Below are positions 51,103-59,399 of a stretch of DNA of 64,000 nt, one piece after another. The notes below the pieces were generated by a model, which made no database searches, was not told the DNA's origin, and saw only the letters and a list, made by a program, of their open reading frames with translations. Position 1 is the first letter of the stretch, and each line of letters opens with the position of its first letter. Origin of the DNA: Clostridia bacterium (GTDB lineage: Bacteria; Bacillota; Clostridia; CAKSNL01; HGM11501); contig CAAFWO010000033.1 in NCBI GenBank assembly GCA_900766735.1, forward strand, positions 1-64,000, written 5' to 3'. The translations under genes and the position numbers were made by a program.

Positions 51103-51540
51103 TTACTTAAGGTTGCTTCTGGACTCTTTTAATGTTTCGGCCAGTGACTCAAACTTCTGCTGCATGCTGTAGAGCATTTCGTCACAGTATTCAACTGTCT
51201 GGTTGCGTGTTTCCTGTGCGTTTGCCTTTGCCGAGTCGATCATATTTGTCGCGCGCTCATAAGCCTTCTTTGTGATCTCGTGTTCCTGAACCATCTGAAT
51301 GGTCTTCTCTTCGGCGGCTTTGATAATGCCCTCCGCCTCCTGCTGAGCCTCGGAAATGATCTTCTTGCGTTCCTCCTTCATCCAGCGAGCCTGCTTGAGT
51401 TCTTCGGGAAGCTGAAGTCTTATATCCTCGATGTCGGCAAGAAGGTCCTCTTTATCCATAAGGCTGCGGTTGATAAAGGGAATGTTCATCGCCTTGTCAA
51501 TTTTCTCTTCCAGCTTATCTATGATTTCAAGTATCTCCAT
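51103..51540 (-). CDS. coiled-coil protein of the coaD locus
   Basis: 145 residues, mostly predicted coiled coil (EELKQARWMKEERKKIISEA, QQEAEGIIKAAEEKTIQMVQ), with many Glu, Lys and Ala and no membrane segment. It resembles small proteins beside coaD in Clostridia that are annotated as ATPase or V-type H+-ATPase subunit H-like, and more loosely DivIVA-type coiled coils; no enzymatic motif is present. It follows coaD by 18 bases and is likely the last gene of rsmD-coaD-coiled coil. The inverted repeat at 51036-51093 begins 10 bases after its stop. Confidence 0.6.
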   Translation of the reverse strand: MEILEIIDKLEEKIDKAMNIPFINRSLMDKEDLLADIEDIRLQLPEELKQARWMKEERKKIISEAQQEAEGIIKAAEEKTIQMVQEHEITKKAYERATNMIDSAKANAQETRNQTVEYCDEMLYSMQQKFESLAETLKESRSNLK

Positions 51541-51558
51541 TTTATACTCCTCCTTAAA

Positions 51559-52044
51559 TTATTTTACGTTTAATTTTTTATATATGTCAGGCATTATCTC
51601 TTCAGGAACAAGCTCGTTTAACGAAGCGCCGTAACTTGCGACCTCCTTGACGATGCTCGAACTTAAGTAAGAATATTTGCCGTTCGTCATCATAAAGAGC
51701 GTTTCGATGTCGGGCGCTAACTTTTTGTTGATGAGCGCCATCTGAAATTCATATTCAAAATCCGTCACCGCTCTTAAACCCTTCACAATGGCCGAAGCTT
51801 TTTTCTCCCTCGCATAGTCCACCAAAAGACCGCTGAAACTGTCCACCCGGACGTTCTTAACATCCTTGGTGACGCGGCGAATCAGCTCCTCACGCTCCGG
51901 AACGGAGAATAAGGGGTGCTGCTTTCCGCTGTTTGCAAGAATGCTTACATATACAAGATCGAAAATCTCTGCTGACCTTTTTATGATGTCTAAATGTCCT
52001 AAAGTTACCGGGTCAAAGCTGCCGGGAACAATGGCTGTTTTCAA
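51559..52044 (-). CDS. coaD: phosphopantetheine adenylyltransferase
   Basis: 161-residue enzyme for the fourth step of coenzyme A synthesis. The nucleotidyltransferase motif is GSFDPVTLGHLDII (His18-type T-x-G-H), and the C-terminal signature SYLSSSIVKEVASYG is complete. It starts with TTG, which overlaps the rsmD stop codon as TTGA; the pairing rsmD-coaD is widespread in bacteria. Confidence 0.95.
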   Translation of the reverse strand: MKTAIVPGSFDPVTLGHLDIIKRSAEIFDLVYVSILANSGKQHPLFSVPEREELIRRVTKDVKNVRVDSFSGLLVDYAREKKASAIVKGLRAVTDFEYEFQMALINKKLAPDIETLFMMTNGKYSYLSSSIVKEVASYGASLNELVPEEIMPDIYKKLNVK

Positions 52045-52583
52045 TGCTGTTCAACTCCCGTAAGATAGGATAGATGCACGCGCCCATATTTTTTCTCTTT
52101 TGTCACGCTGTAAAAACCGGGGATAACGGGAAGGTTCTTTTCCTCATATTCCACGATTATGATACCGCCGGGCGCAAGGTGCTTTTCCGCTTTTTTTAAG
52201 AACGGCTCGTAAAGCCCCGAAGCATAGGGAGGGTCTAAAAAAATTATGTCGAAAAATTCCGATGTTTTATCTATGTATGATAACGCGTCGGTCAATATAA
52301 CTTCTCCCCGGTCGGCAAGACGGGCCTTTTTAAGATTTTCGCGGCAAAGCGAAAACGCCTTCGGGTCAGACTCCGTCATAACGGCGCGGCGGGCACCGCG
52401 GCTCAATGCCTCAATACCCAGTGCACCGCTTCCGGAAAAAGCGTCAAGCACTAAAGAGGATGAGATCTTGTCCGCCAGAGAAGAAAAAAGAGCTTCCTTC
52501 ACTCTGTCGGCTGTGGGACGGGTATTGATACCGTCCGGCGTCAGAAGCTTAAGCCCCCGTGCACTGCCTGAAATGATCCTCAC
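52041..52583 (-). CDS. rsmD: 16S rRNA (guanine966-N2)-methyltransferase
   Basis: 180-residue SAM-dependent methyltransferase. It carries RIISGSARGLKLLTPDG at the N terminus, the SAM-binding VLDAFSGSGALGIEALSRG and the catalytic IIFLDPPYASG (DPPY motif). GTG at 52583 is the start, with AAGGAG seven bases upstream; the longer frame from 52655 runs through the promoter. It is translationally coupled with coaD. Confidence 0.93.
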   Translation of the reverse strand: MRIISGSARGLKLLTPDGINTRPTADRVKEALFSSLADKISSSLVLDAFSGSGALGIEALSRGARRAVMTESDPKAFSLCRENLKKARLADRGEVILTDALSYIDKTSEFFDIIFLDPPYASGLYEPFLKKAEKHLAPGGIIIVEYEEKNLPVIPGFYSVTKEKKYGRVHLSYLTGVEQH

Positions 52584-52626
52584 TTTGTAACTCCTTTTTG
52601 AGTATAGCTGACTTATATTCTTTCTT

Positions 52627-52655
52627 ATTATAAAACAGAATGCAAAAAAAAGCAA
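52627..52655 (-). promoter_or_regulatory. promoter of rsmD-coaD
   Basis: Minus-strand TTGCTT (52650-52655), 17-base spacer, TATAAT (52627-52632). Its -35 hexamer lies in the T-tract end of the terminator of the upstream sipL-like gene. Confidence 0.7.
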
Positions 52656-52676
52656 GAGGAAATTTTCCTCTTGCCG
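52644..52676 (-). terminator. terminator of the sipL-like gene
   Basis: GCAAGAGGAAAA-TTTTCCTCTTGC-type hairpin (52652-52674) followed on the minus strand by eight T. It shares sequence with the rsmD promoter. Confidence 0.8.
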
Positions 52677-52690
52677 TTCTTTTTTTGTTT

Positions 52691-54214
52691 TTATGCCGGA
52701 ATAATGAGCCGCATGCCGGAATTTAATATCTCCGAACCGTCCATATTGTTCGCGAAAAGGATCTTGTCGACCGTGGTTTTGTAGTGTTTTGCGATGTTCC
52801 AGAGTGTGTCGCCGCTCTTGACAAAATAGATGATGACGGACGGGCGGTCGGTATCCGCCGATCCGGATATTTCCATCGAAGTGATGGAGGGGAAGGAGTC
52901 GGTGTTATTTCGTACGGTCACGAAAATTTCGACAATGGCGCGAATATCCGCCTTCGCCTGATTCACAAAGTTATAGTCTGTGTGCGTGACCTTGGCCGAC
53001 GAGGTGACGAAAAACTTGCCTGCCGGGCAGTCAAACTCCGTTGAAAAGTCCATATCCTTCTTGAAAGAATAGATAGAATTTCCGGATATGTAGCTTAAAA
53101 GAGCCGTGACCGTTCCGCTGATCTTTATCTTGCCGTCGGAGCAGACGGTGTTTTTAGACGAAACATAGGCATATACCGGACAGATCTTTTCCATCGGCGG
53201 CATATCGAGCGGAAGGTCGGCCGAGTCCTTTAAGGTGACAGATTCTGCCTTGCGCTCGGCGATCTCCGATTTTTTTAATGGAGCGGTGACGAGTGAAGAA
53301 TTGCTTCCCGGAATATATGCGTCCGTCACCGCGCTTTCTTTTGTTGTTAAAAATGCGACGAGCGACATAGAAAGCGTCGAAGTGAAGGAGATGGAGCGCT
53401 TCTCGTCTGTCGTCTCATCACAGAAGGACGAATAGTCGCCGAGCGAAAGAGTAAGCTCCGAATCCATATCCTCGGTGAGATTGGAAACATCGGCGATCTC
53501 GGTGAACGGGATCTCGTGCTCCATATATTCGATCGCGCCCTCGTCCGTCTTATATAAATGAAAGACGGATATGTTGCCCTTTAAGACGGCTTTTCCCGTC
53601 ACAAATTTGACCGTCGTGTCGCCGATCTCTGCGCGGCATAAAAGCGTTTCGGAAAGCGGAGCTTTCGATTCGGGAATCTCTAAAATGTCCGAAACCGTGA
53701 AGTCCTCCTTTGCGTATGCGCCGAGCGAGCTTGTGCACACCGTCTCTCTTTTGACCTCCGCGTCCGGCACTAAAATGTCCGAGCAGAGCGGGACGGAAAG
53801 CTCTGTATATGAAGTGAACGAAATTAAAACGACAGCCTTTAACGAGAGCTTTCTTGAATTAATGAGCGAGCATTTTGTGTCCGCGACCTTGAAGGTGTAT
53901 AGCGCCTTGTCATCAGGCATAACGGCTTCTGACTGTGCGATGTGATTAAACGGGAATTTCGCCGTGACAGAGTGCACGCCGTCTCCGTTTTCCGGCCTGT
54001 ATAAAACCGTGAAGGAGGCGGTGCCCGTGAAAATGACTCTGCCTTTCTGGATCTCCACCTTGTCCGCACTGCATCGCCCTTCGCACATCAGAATCTCGGA
54101 AATATCGGGCTTTGTATCGGGCACGATCGCGTCGCCTTCGGAAAGGACCTCGGCCGTAAAGTCGGCGGAGGGATAGGCGGTGGACATAATTTTTTTATTT
54201 ATTTCTGCTTCCAT
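52691..54214 (-). CDS. SipL-like spore-coat morphogenesis protein (SPOCS + LysM)
   Basis: 507 residues. Residues 1-450 have repeats of the SPOCS/DUF3794 domain (GDAIVPDTKPDISEILMCEG at the N terminus is the family hallmark), and residues 458-507 are one LysM (YFVKSGDTLWNIAKHYKTTV, then LNSGMRLIIPA). In C. difficile, SipL (SPOCS-LysM, similar length) binds SpoIVA and is needed for coat localisation. It has no signal peptide, as expected for a mother-cell protein. Supports sporulation capability. A sigma-E-like -10 is upstream. Assigned by architecture; orthology to SipL itself is not proven. Confidence 0.82.
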   Translation of the reverse strand: MEAEINKKIMSTAYPSADFTAEVLSEGDAIVPDTKPDISEILMCEGRCSADKVEIQKGRVIFTGTASFTVLYRPENGDGVHSVTAKFPFNHIAQSEAVMPDDKALYTFKVADTKCSLINSRKLSLKAVVLISFTSYTELSVPLCSDILVPDAEVKRETVCTSSLGAYAKEDFTVSDILEIPESKAPLSETLLCRAEIGDTTVKFVTGKAVLKGNISVFHLYKTDEGAIEYMEHEIPFTEIADVSNLTEDMDSELTLSLGDYSSFCDETTDEKRSISFTSTLSMSLVAFLTTKESAVTDAYIPGSNSSLVTAPLKKSEIAERKAESVTLKDSADLPLDMPPMEKICPVYAYVSSKNTVCSDGKIKISGTVTALLSYISGNSIYSFKKDMDFSTEFDCPAGKFFVTSSAKVTHTDYNFVNQAKADIRAIVEIFVTVRNNTDSFPSITSMEISGSADTDRPSVIIYFVKSGDTLWNIAKHYKTTVDKILFANNMDGSEILNSGMRLIIPA

Positions 54215-54266
54215 AAAATTCTTCCTTTCACTTCTTGGTATACTAATTTATATTAGAAAAAATGAA

Positions 54267-54274
54267 ATTGTATG
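54267..54274 (-). promoter_or_regulatory. sigma-E-like -10 upstream of the sipL-like gene
   Basis: Minus-strand CATACAAT, a full match to the mother-cell sigma-E -10 consensus, about 55 bases before the start codon. The -35 region (near GGTGCACTT) fits poorly, so this is a candidate only. Confidence 0.45.
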
Positions 54275-54293
54275 ACAAAATTTTAAGTGCACC

Positions 54294-54322
54294 TTGAAAA
54301 GAGAGGAAAAATAGATTATAAT
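54294..54322 (+). promoter_or_regulatory. sigma-A promoter of the flavoprotein operon
   Basis: TTGAAA (54294-54299), 17-base spacer, TATAAT (54317-54322), with ribosome-binding site CGGAGG before the ATG at 54352. Confidence 0.75.
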
Positions 54323-54351
54323 AGTAATATTAAATTCCGGAGGTTGGAATT

Positions 54352-55521
54352 ATGAGGACAGCAATTATAGGCGCCGGGTTCTCGGGGCTCGTTGCATCGG
54401 CCATGCTTAAAAAAAGCGGATGTGAGTTTAAGCTTTTCGAAGCGTCGCAAAGAGCCGGGAAAAAACTGCTCGCGACGGGAAACGGAAGGTGCAACATAAC
54501 GAACGAAAATATCGATATTTCGCGCTATCACGGAAACACCGCTTTTGCGGGCAGGGTGCTTGAAAGGTTTTCGTCCGATATGCTCTATGAGTTTTTTAAC
54601 GGGCTCGGACTCGTTTTAAAAACGGAAGAGGGAAAGGTCTATCCGCACAGCCTTCGAGCGTCGGAGGTCTTGGATCTTTTAAGGCTCGCCGAGGGTGAGT
54701 GCGAGCTTTGCGGAAAAAAGGTGACGAAGATAGTAAAGCGTAAAAACGGGCTCGGAGTCATCGCTGATAATAAAGAAGAAATATTTGATAATGTTTTGGT
54801 CGCGACGGGCGGAAAAGCCGCGCCGAAGCTCTCTGGCGGCGGCTCGTATGAGCTTTTGACTTCACTCGGCCACAGGCTGACAGGCCTTTCGCCTTCTATC
54901 GTTCAGCTAAAATGCGACGGGACGAGGGCGCTTGAAGGCATCAAGGTCAACGCCAAAGTGACGGTCGGCTCTTTGTGCGACTCGGGCGAGGTGCTTTTCA
55001 CCTCCTATGGCCTCTCGGGCCCTCCGGTGATGCAATTATCGCGCGATGCAAAGGGTAAAACGCTGAGTCTTGACCTTGCGCCGGATATGAGCTTTTCCGA
55101 GGTTTTTGACTATCTGAAATCAAAGAGTGCTATTTTCTATATAACGGCGGGAAATCTTTTCACCGGGTTTATAAATAAAAAGGTCGGCAGTGCAATATTA
55201 AAGCGCGTGACGGACAAAAAAGCGACAGAACCGGCCTCAGCCTTGTCGGACAAGGAGCTTAAGGCGCTCTCTGCCGCTGTAAAAAATTTTGATTTTTTAA
55301 TTAAGGACACGATGGGTTTTGACAACGCGCAGGTAACGGCAGGCGGAATCGATCTTGCCGATTTTGACCCGGAAACGATGGAGTCAAAGCTCGTGAAAGG
55401 CTTATATGCCGCCGGCGAGGTGACGGATGTTGACGGCGACTGCGGAGGGTTCAACCTTCAGTGGGCGTTTTCGTCGGCATATCTTGCGGCGCAGTCCATA
55501 ATAGGAAAGTGTGAATTATGA
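54352..55521 (+). CDS. HI0933/YhiN-family FAD-dependent oxidoreductase (BaiN-like)
   Basis: 389 residues. N-terminal Rossmann motif GAGFSGLVASAM, then the family signature GKKLLATGNGRCNITN (about residues 39-55), with an inserted domain and the C-terminal FAD contact GLYAAGEVTDVDGDCGGFNL, QWAFSSA. Members are widespread flavoproteins of uncertain substrate; one relative in bile-acid 7-dehydroxylators was named BaiN, but the context here gives no sign of bile-acid genes. First gene of a three-gene operon; its stop overlaps the next start by four bases (ATGA). Confidence 0.88.
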   Translation: MRTAIIGAGFSGLVASAMLKKSGCEFKLFEASQRAGKKLLATGNGRCNITNENIDISRYHGNTAFAGRVLERFSSDMLYEFFNGLGLVLKTEEGKVYPHSLRASEVLDLLRLAEGECELCGKKVTKIVKRKNGLGVIADNKEEIFDNVLVATGGKAAPKLSGGGSYELLTSLGHRLTGLSPSIVQLKCDGTRALEGIKVNAKVTVGSLCDSGEVLFTSYGLSGPPVMQLSRDAKGKTLSLDLAPDMSFSEVFDYLKSKSAIFYITAGNLFTGFINKKVGSAILKRVTDKKATEPASALSDKELKALSAAVKNFDFLIKDTMGFDNAQVTAGGIDLADFDPETMESKLVKGLYAAGEVTDVDGDCGGFNLQWAFSSAYLAAQSIIGKCEL

Positions 55522-57071
55522 TAAGGATCGACCGGATAAATATGAGCCTTGATTCCGACGAGGGTGACGTTTACGAAAAAACGGTGAAGATGCTCGGAAA
55601 AAGGCCGGAAAAGTTTTATATATATAAAAAGGCGGTCGACGCGAGAAGAAAAAGCGACGTGCATTTTGTCTACTCGATTGCCGTCTCGTCAGATAATGAG
55701 GAAAAACGGGCGGAAAGAATAAAGGACGCGTATGTTTTTGACGATTCGCTCTATTGCTATCCGAAGCTTAAAAATGAGCTTTCCAATAGGCCGGTAATCG
55801 TCGGGAGCGGCCCTGCCGGCACATTTGCCGCGCTTTTGCTCGCTCATGCCGGGGCAAGGCCGATCATTTTGGAGCGCGGAAAAAAGGTTGACGAAAGAAA
55901 AAAAGATGTGGACGGATTTTTCTCAGGCGGAGAGCTTGATGAAAATTCAAACGTCCAGTTCGGCGAAGGCGGCGCCGGCACGTTTTCGGACGGTAAGCTG
56001 AACACCGGAACAGGCTCGGCATACTTAAGGAAAATTTTGTCGGAATATGTCCGTTTCGGCGCGCCGGAGCGGATAATGTGGGAGGCAAAGCCCCACATCG
56101 GAACCGATATTTTGCTCACCGTTGCGAAAAATATCAGAAAAGAGGTCGAAAGCCTCGGCGGAGAATACCGCTTTTCCGACGGACTTTGCGATATTGAGAT
56201 CGAAAACGGGCAGATAAAGGCAGTCTTGGCAAAAGAAAAAATCGAGACGGACGATGTGATATTGGCGCTCGGCCACAGCGCGAGAGACACATTTAAGATG
56301 TTAAAGTCGCGCGGCGTCACGCTCTGTCAAAAGCCCTTCTCCGTCGGCGTGAGGATAGAACACCTACAGGAGAAAATAGATAAAATACAGTACGGACGCT
56401 TTGCCGGGCACAAAAATCTTCCCGCGGCGGACTATAAGTTCGGCGGTGACTGCTACAGCTTTTGTATGTGCCCGGGCGGATTCGTCGTCGCGTCACAGTC
56501 GGAAAGGCAATCGATTGTCACCAACGGAATGAGCTTTTCGGACAGAGGCGGAACAAACGCAAACAGCGCGATCTTGGTCAATGTCGACGGGCACGATTTC
56601 GGAGACGGCGTTTTTGACGGAATGGATTTTCAAGAAAGGATAGAACGCGCGGCATATCTTCTGACAGGCTCATACGCCGCGCCGTGCCAGAAGCTTTCAG
56701 ACTTTGCGGCGAATGCGAAGACAACATCGTTCGGCTCTGTTTTGCCGACCTACAGACCGGACACGGCAAAGGAAAACATAAGGAGCATTCTGCCGGAAAG
56801 AATTTCCGAAAACATATTGTCGGGCCTTACGGATGTGAATAAAAAGATGGGAGGATTTTTCGATCCCGACGCTCTTTTGACCGCGCCGGAGACGAGGAGC
56901 TCATCGCCCGTCAGAATTTTGAGAGACAAGGAAAGCTTAGAGTCCGTCAGCGTCGGCGGTCTTTATCCGTGCGGAGAGGGAGCGGGCTATGCCGGAGGTA
57001 TTATGTCCGCCGCGGCGGACGGGATAAGGTGCGCCGAGAGGATCGTATTAAAATATAATAACGAGGTGTGA
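55518..57071 (+). CDS. FAD-dependent dehydrogenase, COG2509 family
   Basis: A 517-residue flavoprotein. An N-terminal domain of about 90 residues precedes the FAD Rossmann motif VGSGPAGTFAALLLA, then GGAGTFSDGKLNTG and, near the C terminus, GGLYPCGEGAGYAGGIMSAA. The family is conserved in Clostridia and Bacteroidetes, with unknown substrate. It overlaps the upstream flavoprotein gene by four bases and is followed by UPF0340 after three bases, so it is firmly part of the operon. Confidence 0.88.
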   Translation: MIRIDRINMSLDSDEGDVYEKTVKMLGKRPEKFYIYKKAVDARRKSDVHFVYSIAVSSDNEEKRAERIKDAYVFDDSLYCYPKLKNELSNRPVIVGSGPAGTFAALLLAHAGARPIILERGKKVDERKKDVDGFFSGGELDENSNVQFGEGGAGTFSDGKLNTGTGSAYLRKILSEYVRFGAPERIMWEAKPHIGTDILLTVAKNIRKEVESLGGEYRFSDGLCDIEIENGQIKAVLAKEKIETDDVILALGHSARDTFKMLKSRGVTLCQKPFSVGVRIEHLQEKIDKIQYGRFAGHKNLPAADYKFGGDCYSFCMCPGGFVVASQSERQSIVTNGMSFSDRGGTNANSAILVNVDGHDFGDGVFDGMDFQERIERAAYLLTGSYAAPCQKLSDFAANAKTTSFGSVLPTYRPDTAKENIRSILPERISENILSGLTDVNKKMGGFFDPDALLTAPETRSSSPVRILRDKESLESVSVGGLYPCGEGAGYAGGIMSAAADGIRCAERIVLKYNNEV

Positions 57072-57074
57072 ATA

Positions 57075-57629
57075 ATGGAGGATTTTGAAAAAAGCGCATA
57101 TCTAATAGCGTCGGAGCTTTTGGAAACGGCAAAAGGCGGCGAGATTTTGGTCGTCGGCTGTTCGACGAGCGAGGTCGAGGGCGAGAAGATCGGCACCGCG
57201 TCGGACATTTCGGCGGCAGAAAAAATTTATGAAGGCATAAAAAAAGCGGCGGATGAAAAGAATGTTTTCATCGCCGCACAGTGTTGTGAGCATTTAAACA
57301 GAGCCCTGATAGTTGAAAAAGAGCTCGCCGAAAGGGAGCGCCTTTTAATGGTGAACGTCCGCCCGGTCAAAAAGGCCGGAGGTTCATTCGCGACCGTTTG
57401 CTATGAAAAATTTTCATCGCCCTGCGCCGTTGAATTTATCCGCGCGGACTTCGGAATGGACATCGGCTTAACGCTCATCGGCATGCATCTAAAGCATGTC
57501 GCGGTGCCCTACAGAACGAAGTGCGATAAGATCGGCGAGGCGAAAGTGACCGCCGCCAGAACTCGCCTTAAATACATCGGCGGGCCAAGAGCCCAGTACG
57601 AGGATCAAAGCTTTTCCTCACCGCGCTGA
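57075..57629 (+). CDS. UPF0340 (TIGR01440, YwlG) family protein
   Basis: 184 residues matching UPF0340: GGEILVVGCSTSEVEGEKIG near the N terminus, AAQCCEHLNRALIVE, and the C-terminal HLKHVAVPYRTKCDKIGEAK. Function unknown; the conserved cysteines (CS, QCCEH, TKC) could bind a metal or be redox active. Last gene of the operon. Its end overlaps the convergent ilvH by 25 bases. Confidence 0.88.
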   Translation: MEDFEKSAYLIASELLETAKGGEILVVGCSTSEVEGEKIGTASDISAAEKIYEGIKKAADEKNVFIAAQCCEHLNRALIVEKELAERERLLMVNVRPVKKAGGSFATVCYEKFSSPCAVEFIRADFGMDIGLTLIGMHLKHVAVPYRTKCDKIGEAKVTAARTRLKYIGGPRAQYEDQSFSSPR

Positions 57630-58084
57630 ACCGCAACAACGCCGGAGCGGACGATCTCCTCGATCCCGAAATCTTTAAGCATTTCGGTCAGCGCGGCGAT
57701 CTTTGTCTCGTCGCCTGTGATCTCAAGCGTTACGGTGTTTTTGGACACATCGACGGCTTTCGCACGGAAAATGTCCGAAACCTGAAGAACCTGGCTTCTC
57801 GTTTCGGAGTCGGCCTTAACTTTTATAAGAACGTGACTGCGCTCTAAAAAGCTCCCCGGAGCGAGCAGTTTTGCGCGCACGACATTCGGGTTTTTGCTGA
57901 TGGACGAGATCATTTCGTCCGTATATTCAGAGCCCGACACGATGGTGATCCTCGAATAAGAGTCTGATTCGGTCACTCCGACGGCGAGCGAGTCGATATT
58001 ACAGCCTTTTTCGCCGAGCACGGAAATGACATCGCAAAGAACGCCGGGGTCGTTTTTTACTAAGATCGAAAAGGTATGTTTCAT
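57605..58084 (-). CDS. ilvH: acetolactate synthase small subunit
   Basis: 159-residue regulatory subunit of acetohydroxyacid synthase. An N-terminal ACT domain (HTFSILVKNDPGVLCDVISV, then GEKGCNIDSLAVG), which senses valine, is followed by the C-terminal domain (EITGDETKIAALTEMLKDFG). The start is ATG 58084 (AGGAGAAGG upstream); the ORF can be opened further upstream, but without family similarity. No large subunit (ilvB) is adjacent; the gene stands alone between two convergent/divergent operons. Confidence 0.92.
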   Translation of the reverse strand: MKHTFSILVKNDPGVLCDVISVLGEKGCNIDSLAVGVTESDSYSRITIVSGSEYTDEMISSISKNPNVVRAKLLAPGSFLERSHVLIKVKADSETRSQVLQVSDIFRAKAVDVSKNTVTLEITGDETKIAALTEMLKDFGIEEIVRSGVVAVQRGEEKL

Positions 58085-58158
58085 ATTTTTCCTTCTCCTG
58101 TCGTTTTTTATTATTTTAGCACAGGGCGGGGAAAAAAGCAAGAAAAGAGGGCAGAGTT

Positions 58159-58476
58159 TTGAATAAAAAAGATGTTATTTTGATTTTTTCTCTGATAATC
58201 GTGTTTTCGCTCGCTCTTTTTTTCGGCACGGCAATGAAAAAAGAGGGGTCAAAGGCGGAGATATATTCGGACGGAAGCCTCATCGGAACATATCCGCTTT
58301 CGGAGGAGGAAACGGTCAACGTTTCGGGCAAAAACACAGTCAAAATAAAGGGCGGCGAGGTTTTTATGGAGCATGCCGACTGCCCGGATAAAATATGCGT
58401 AAAAACAGGAAAAATAAAAAACAAAGGAGAGCAGATAGTCTGCCTCCCGAATAAATTGGTGGTTAAGGTCAAGTGA
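58159..58476 (+). CDS. NusG domain II-containing membrane-anchored protein
   Basis: 105 residues: one N-terminal membrane helix (VILIFSLIIVFSLALFFGTA) and an outside NusG-II-like beta domain with a conserved Cys pair (ADCPDKICVKTGKI and IVCLPNKLVVKV). It starts with TTG. Such proteins are regularly found directly before Gx transporter genes in Firmicutes, and that is the case here (seven-base gap). They are thought to be involved in the same envelope or isoprenoid-related transport function; the exact role is unknown. Confidence 0.85.
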   Translation: MNKKDVILIFSLIIVFSLALFFGTAMKKEGSKAEIYSDGSLIGTYPLSEEETVNVSGKNTVKIKGGEVFMEHADCPDKICVKTGKIKNKGEQIVCLPNKLVVKVK

Positions 58477-58483
58477 TGGAAAA

Positions 58484-58963
58484 ATGAAAAAAACAGCTTA
58501 CATAGGCGTGTTCGGTGCGCTTTCGGTGGTCTTCGGCTATCTTGAAAATATGATTCCGCTTCCCGTCACCGTTCCGGGCGTCAGAATCGGACTTTCGAAT
58601 ATCTGCATCATAACGGCGCTTTATATGCTGGGAGCGCCACAGGCTTTTTTGGTCGCGCTCATTAAGGCGCTGGTCTGCGGAATACTCTTTTGGGGAATGC
58701 AGGGAGCGGTGTATGCCGTTTTCGGGACGGTGTTTTCGTTTGCCGTAATGCTCATATTAAAAAGAACAGGAGTGTTTTCACCCATCGGGGTGAGTGCCGC
58801 CGGCGCGGTCTTTCACAATTTCGGGCAGCTTACGGCACTTTACATTTTCGCGGGCAGTTTTTCGGTTATTTATTATATGAGCGTTCTCGGAATTTCCGGC
58901 GTTCTTATGGGCACGCTGACCGGTGCGATCTCGCTTACAGTAATAAAAAGGCTCGCAAAATAA
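58484..58963 (+). CDS. Gx transporter family protein
   Basis: 159-residue integral membrane protein of the Gx transporter / 'heptaprenyl diphosphate synthase component I' family. About five helices; the N terminus AYIGVFGALSVVFGYLENMI and the motif LPVTVPGVRIGLSNICII are typical. These resemble ECF S components and probably import a small molecule. Paired with the NusG-II protein. Confidence 0.85.
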   Translation: MKKTAYIGVFGALSVVFGYLENMIPLPVTVPGVRIGLSNICIITALYMLGAPQAFLVALIKALVCGILFWGMQGAVYAVFGTVFSFAVMLILKRTGVFSPIGVSAAGAVFHNFGQLTALYIFAGSFSVIYYMSVLGISGVLMGTLTGAISLTVIKRLAK

Positions 58964-58981
58964 AAAAATAATAAAAAATGC

Positions 58982-59010
58982 TTGCTTTTTCATAAAATAT
59001 GGTGTATAAT
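58982..59010 (+). promoter_or_regulatory. promoter of tRNA-Leu
   Basis: TTGCTT (58982-58987), 17-base spacer, TATAAT (59005-59010), ten bases before the mature tRNA 5' end. Confidence 0.8.
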
Positions 59011-59019
59011 AGATCTTAC

Positions 59020-59106
59020 GCCGGTGTGTTGGAATTGGCAGACGAGGTGGACTCAAAATCCATTGGTAGCAATACCGTGCGGGTTCAAGTCCCGCCACCG
59101 GCACCA
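59020..59106 (+). tRNA. tRNA-Leu (CAA)
   Basis: Starts GCCGGTG and ends CACCGGC-A-CCA, giving a perfect 7-bp acceptor stem with an encoded CCA. The anticodon loop is CTCAAAA in stem GTGGA/TCCAT, so the anticodon is CAA, reading UUG leucine codons. The long variable arm (TTGGTAGCAATACC region) and TTCAAGT T-loop (GCGGG/CCCGC stem) confirm a class II leucine tRNA. Confidence 0.97.
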
Positions 59107-59108
59107 CG

Positions 59109-59141
59109 TCGGAGCAAGTTTCGCTTGCTCCGATTTTTTTA
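59109..59141 (+). terminator. terminator of tRNA-Leu
   Basis: TCGGAGCAAG-TTTCG-CTTGCTCCGA hairpin followed by TTTTTTT, two bases after the encoded CCA. Confidence 0.9.
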
Positions 59142-59234
59142 TGTAAAAAAATCAATCATAACGCTGCGTCATTCCTCTTCTTTCGTAAAAGGTCACGTTC
59201 GCGTCAGCTGTTCGTTTGCAAGCGCACTCATAAA

Positions 59235-59276
59235 GCCTTTGGCTCTCTATCAACCTTTTGAGGGAGAGCCAAAGGC
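59235..59276. repeat. 13-bp inverted repeat in intergenic DNA
   Basis: GCCTTTGGCTCTC (59235-59247) and GAGAGCCAAAGGC (59264-59276), loop of 16 bases. It lies in a gene-free stretch (59142-59399) together with a larger palindrome, and it is not followed by a T-tract, so it is not a simple terminator. Likely a dispersed intergenic repeat. Confidence 0.6.
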
Positions 59277-59348
59277 ACTTTAAAATTTGATTTTACTGTG
59301 TTTTTCGTTAAGTCATGCAAGAACTCTCGCATCGCGTCAGAGCAAGCG

Positions 59349-59390
59349 AAAATGTGCGCCTCCTTTTTGCAAAAAGGAGGCGCACATTTT
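59349..59390. terminator. 42-base perfect palindrome, likely xpt terminator
   Basis: Two 20-base arms (AAAATGTGCGCCTCCTTTTT and its complement) around GC. It lies nine bases after the xpt stop codon, with TTTT at each end, so it would fold as a very stable terminator for xpt on the minus strand. Its G/C-rich core resembles the repeats near position 180, so it may also be part of a dispersed repeat. Confidence 0.7.
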
Positions 59391-59399
59391 ATCGGATGT

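Noticed and set aside
54352..55521. Bile-acid 7-dehydroxylation gene baiN
   Set aside because: Similarity is to the broad HI0933/YhiN family; no other bai genes are in the window.
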